This document shows positions 62,783-64,000 of a DNA stretch of 64,000 bases, piece by piece (the first letter of the stretch is position 1; each line of letters starts with the position of its first letter). Under the pieces are notes generated by a model that was given only the letters and a program-made list of their open reading frames with translations, made no database searches and had not been told where the DNA came from. Origin of the DNA: Rhodanobacter glycinis (GTDB taxonomy: Bacteria > Pseudomonadota > Gammaproteobacteria > Xanthomonadales > Rhodanobacteraceae); contig NZ_FOSR01000003.1 of the NCBI RefSeq assembly GCF_900114325.1, forward strand, positions 186,001-250,000. Reading direction: 5' to 3'. A program made the position numbers and the translations under genes.

Positions 62783-63343
62783 CTACTTGGCAGCGAGCAC
62801 GAGGTGTGCGGTGACTTTCACGTCGGCGCCGATCACCGAGGTATCGGCGTACTGGCCACCGCCCACGTTGAAATCGAGGCGCTTGAGGTTGCCGCTGACA
62901 TCCAGCGTGGCACCGCTGCCCTGCGGCTTGAAATCCACCGTGAGGCTGACCGGCTTGGTCACGCCACGCAGGGTGAGCTGGCCATCGGCGATCACCTTGC
63001 CGCCGACATCGCGGAAACCGGTGGTGACAAAGTGCGCGGTGGGAAATTTGGCCACATCGAAGAAGTCGGGGCCGGGCAGGGCGCTGTCGCGATCACTGTC
63101 GCCGGTTTTCGCACTGGCCAGGTTCACGTCGACGTCGAACTTCGAGCTGGCCAGGTGTGCCGGGTCGTAGCTGATCGTCGCGGTCCACTGGCTGAAGCTG
63201 CCATCGAAATTGGCGCCCTGGAAAACACCGACGAAACCGAGCTTGCTGGCGGCCGGTTGCACGGTGTAGTCGGTGGCGAAGCCGGCGCAGGGCAGCGTCA
63301 GCGCGGCGAGCAACAGCAGGGATTTCAGGGCGGGATGTTTCAT
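62783..63343 (-). CDS. YceI-family periplasmic protein
   Basis: 186-residue lipocalin-like protein: signal peptide MKHPALKSLLLLAALTLPCAGFA, then YTVQPAASKLGFVGVFQGANFDGSFSQW, FFDVAKFPTAHFVTTGFR, GQLTLRGVTKPVSLTVDF and the terminal ADVKVTAHLVLA, all YceI landmarks. The family binds isoprenoids such as ubiquinone precursors or polyprenols. The start at 63343 has GGAG seven bases upstream and overlaps the stop of the cytochrome gene by 4 bp. Confidence 0.93.
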   Translation of the reverse strand: MKHPALKSLLLLAALTLPCAGFATDYTVQPAASKLGFVGVFQGANFDGSFSQWTATISYDPAHLASSKFDVDVNLASAKTGDSDRDSALPGPDFFDVAKFPTAHFVTTGFRDVGGKVIADGQLTLRGVTKPVSLTVDFKPQGSGATLDVSGNLKRLDFNVGGGQYADTSVIGADVKVTAHLVLAAK

Positions 63344-63915
63344 CGATGGTCTCCTTCGGGCGGCGTGCGCGGGCGGCCGAACGGCAGCATCCGGCGCAGC
63401 ACATTGTCGCGATCGAACACGTGATGCTTCAGAGCGGCGCCCACATGCGACACCAGCACCAGCAACAGCAGGAAAAACAGGTATTCGTGCACGTCGCGCA
63501 CGACATGGCTGATGCCCTCGTTCTTCGCCGTCAGCGCGGGCAGGTTGAACAGCTTGAACCATTGCAGCGGCTTGCCGGTGACCGAGTTGAACCACCAGCC
63601 GCTGAGCGGAATCGCCGCGATCAGCACGTACAGAAAGGCATGCGTGGCGTGCGCGACCCGGCGCTGCCAGCGCGGCATCGGTTCATCCGGTGGCGCGCGT
63701 TCGCTCAGTCGCCACGCCAGCCGCAGCAGCAGCAAGGCCAGCAGGGTCAGGCCGATCGACTTGTGCAGCGCGAACACGTTGATCTTCGAGATCGACGGCG
63801 ACATGCCGACCATCAGCAAGCCCCACACGCCGTTGCCGAGAATGCCCAGCGCCATGATCCAGTGGAAGCACTTGATGACGCTGCCCCATTGGCGATGGTT
63901 GCTGCGCAGACTCAT
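63340..63915 (-). CDS. Cytochrome b561 family protein
   Basis: 191-residue inner-membrane diheme cytochrome b: four hydrophobic segments with histidines in KCFHWIMALGILGNGVWG (about 18), FALHKSIGLTLLALLLLRLAW (about 50), HATHAFLYVLIAAIPLSGWW (about 98) and VVRDVHEYLFFLLLLVLVSHVGAALKHH (about 148-166). Probably passes electrons between quinones and a periplasmic partner; YceI genes commonly accompany it. Start at 63915 overlaps the stop of the preceding YceI-like gene by 4 bp. Confidence 0.93.
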   Translation of the reverse strand: MSLRSNHRQWGSVIKCFHWIMALGILGNGVWGLLMVGMSPSISKINVFALHKSIGLTLLALLLLRLAWRLSERAPPDEPMPRWQRRVAHATHAFLYVLIAAIPLSGWWFNSVTGKPLQWFKLFNLPALTAKNEGISHVVRDVHEYLFFLLLLVLVSHVGAALKHHVFDRDNVLRRMLPFGRPRTPPEGDHR

Positions 63916-64000
63916 GGTTTGGCTCCGGAAGTGGTGTCGATGTGATCGTCGCGAATCGCCTCGAGTTCCAGCCATACGGCGACGTTGTGACCGATGGCGT
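63912..64000 (-). CDS. 3' end of a second YceI-like gene (partial)
   Basis: Reading the minus strand from the window edge gives AIGHNVAVWLELEAIRDDHI, then DTTSGAKP and a TGA at 63912-63914 overlapping the cytochrome b561 ATG. The sequence resembles the C-terminal strand of YceI proteins, suggesting a yceI-cybB-yceI operon. Only about 29 codons are visible. Confidence 0.6.
   Translation of the reverse strand, partial: AIGHNVAVWLELEAIRDDHIDTTSGAKP

Overview
The window is GC-rich, densely coded DNA from a gammaproteobacterium, most likely Xanthomonadales/Rhodanobacteraceae (Rhodanobacter, Dyella or a relative). That placement is inferred from codon use, dispersed 70-80 bp inverted repeats of the type common in that group, and gene content (DUF6600, DUF2845, RimK with its protease partner, YedA, TrmB). 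No rRNA genes, CRISPR array or transposase are visible. One tRNA gene, tRNA-Gly(CCC), is present.

Layout. 1-5.3 kb: housekeeping genes (an ABC permease tail, AtoE-type transporter, YedA exporter, AraC-type methyltransferase, Rieske protein). 5.4-26.5 kb: a surface polysaccharide locus. Its minus-strand arm carries homologues of gfcA, wza/gfcE, gfcB, gfcC and gfcD/yjbH (group 4 capsule type). Its plus-strand arm carries etp/wzb and etk/wzc, the five enzymes wbpA-B-D-E-I that make UDP-2,3-diacetamido-2,3-dideoxymannuronic acid, a Wzx flippase, an AT-rich Wzy polymerase, an AsnB-type amidotransferase and two glycosyltransferases. A WecA-type initiating transferase lies at 37.8-38.9 kb.

28.5-37.0 kb, between the glycosyltransferases and wecA, holds a proteobacterial lasso-peptide system: an XRE regulator, TonB-dependent receptor, AtxE2-type isopeptidase, macrolactam synthetase (C), fused RRE-transglutaminase (B), a 46-residue precursor (A) and a GntR regulator. 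The predicted core is GPGGFIE-NFGGSPLGGISEA, with a Gly1-Glu7 seven-residue ring. The B gene carries an apparent one-base deletion that removes its catalytic Asp, and the isopeptidase and cyclase reading frames overlap tail to tail by 101 bp.

39.5-41.7 kb is a plastic segment: a duplicated 3' end of the neighbouring SLC13 gene, an AbiEi/AbiEii-like toxin-antitoxin pair and an array of REP-type repeats. 41.7-53 kb: SLC13 transporter, TrmB, ThiG/ThiS, a DUF6600 protein, the tRNA, RimB-like protease, DUF2845 protein, RimK and a two-component system. 53.2-59.5 kb: a type III restriction-modification system (res, mod) with an oppositely oriented higBA module between the two genes and a divergent XRE regulator. 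59.6-64 kb: serine dehydratase, a glutaredoxin-like protein, a DUF697 GTPase, and YceI/cytochrome b561 genes running off the end.

Three repeat families are scattered between genes. Family I is a long hairpin with GTAGGAGCGCACCCTGTGCG ends. Family II is a purine/pyrimidine-rich CCCTCCCC/GGGGAGGG element. Family III consists of CGTCATCC..GGATCCAG hairpins. Some copies supply stop codons or encode the last residues of adjacent genes.
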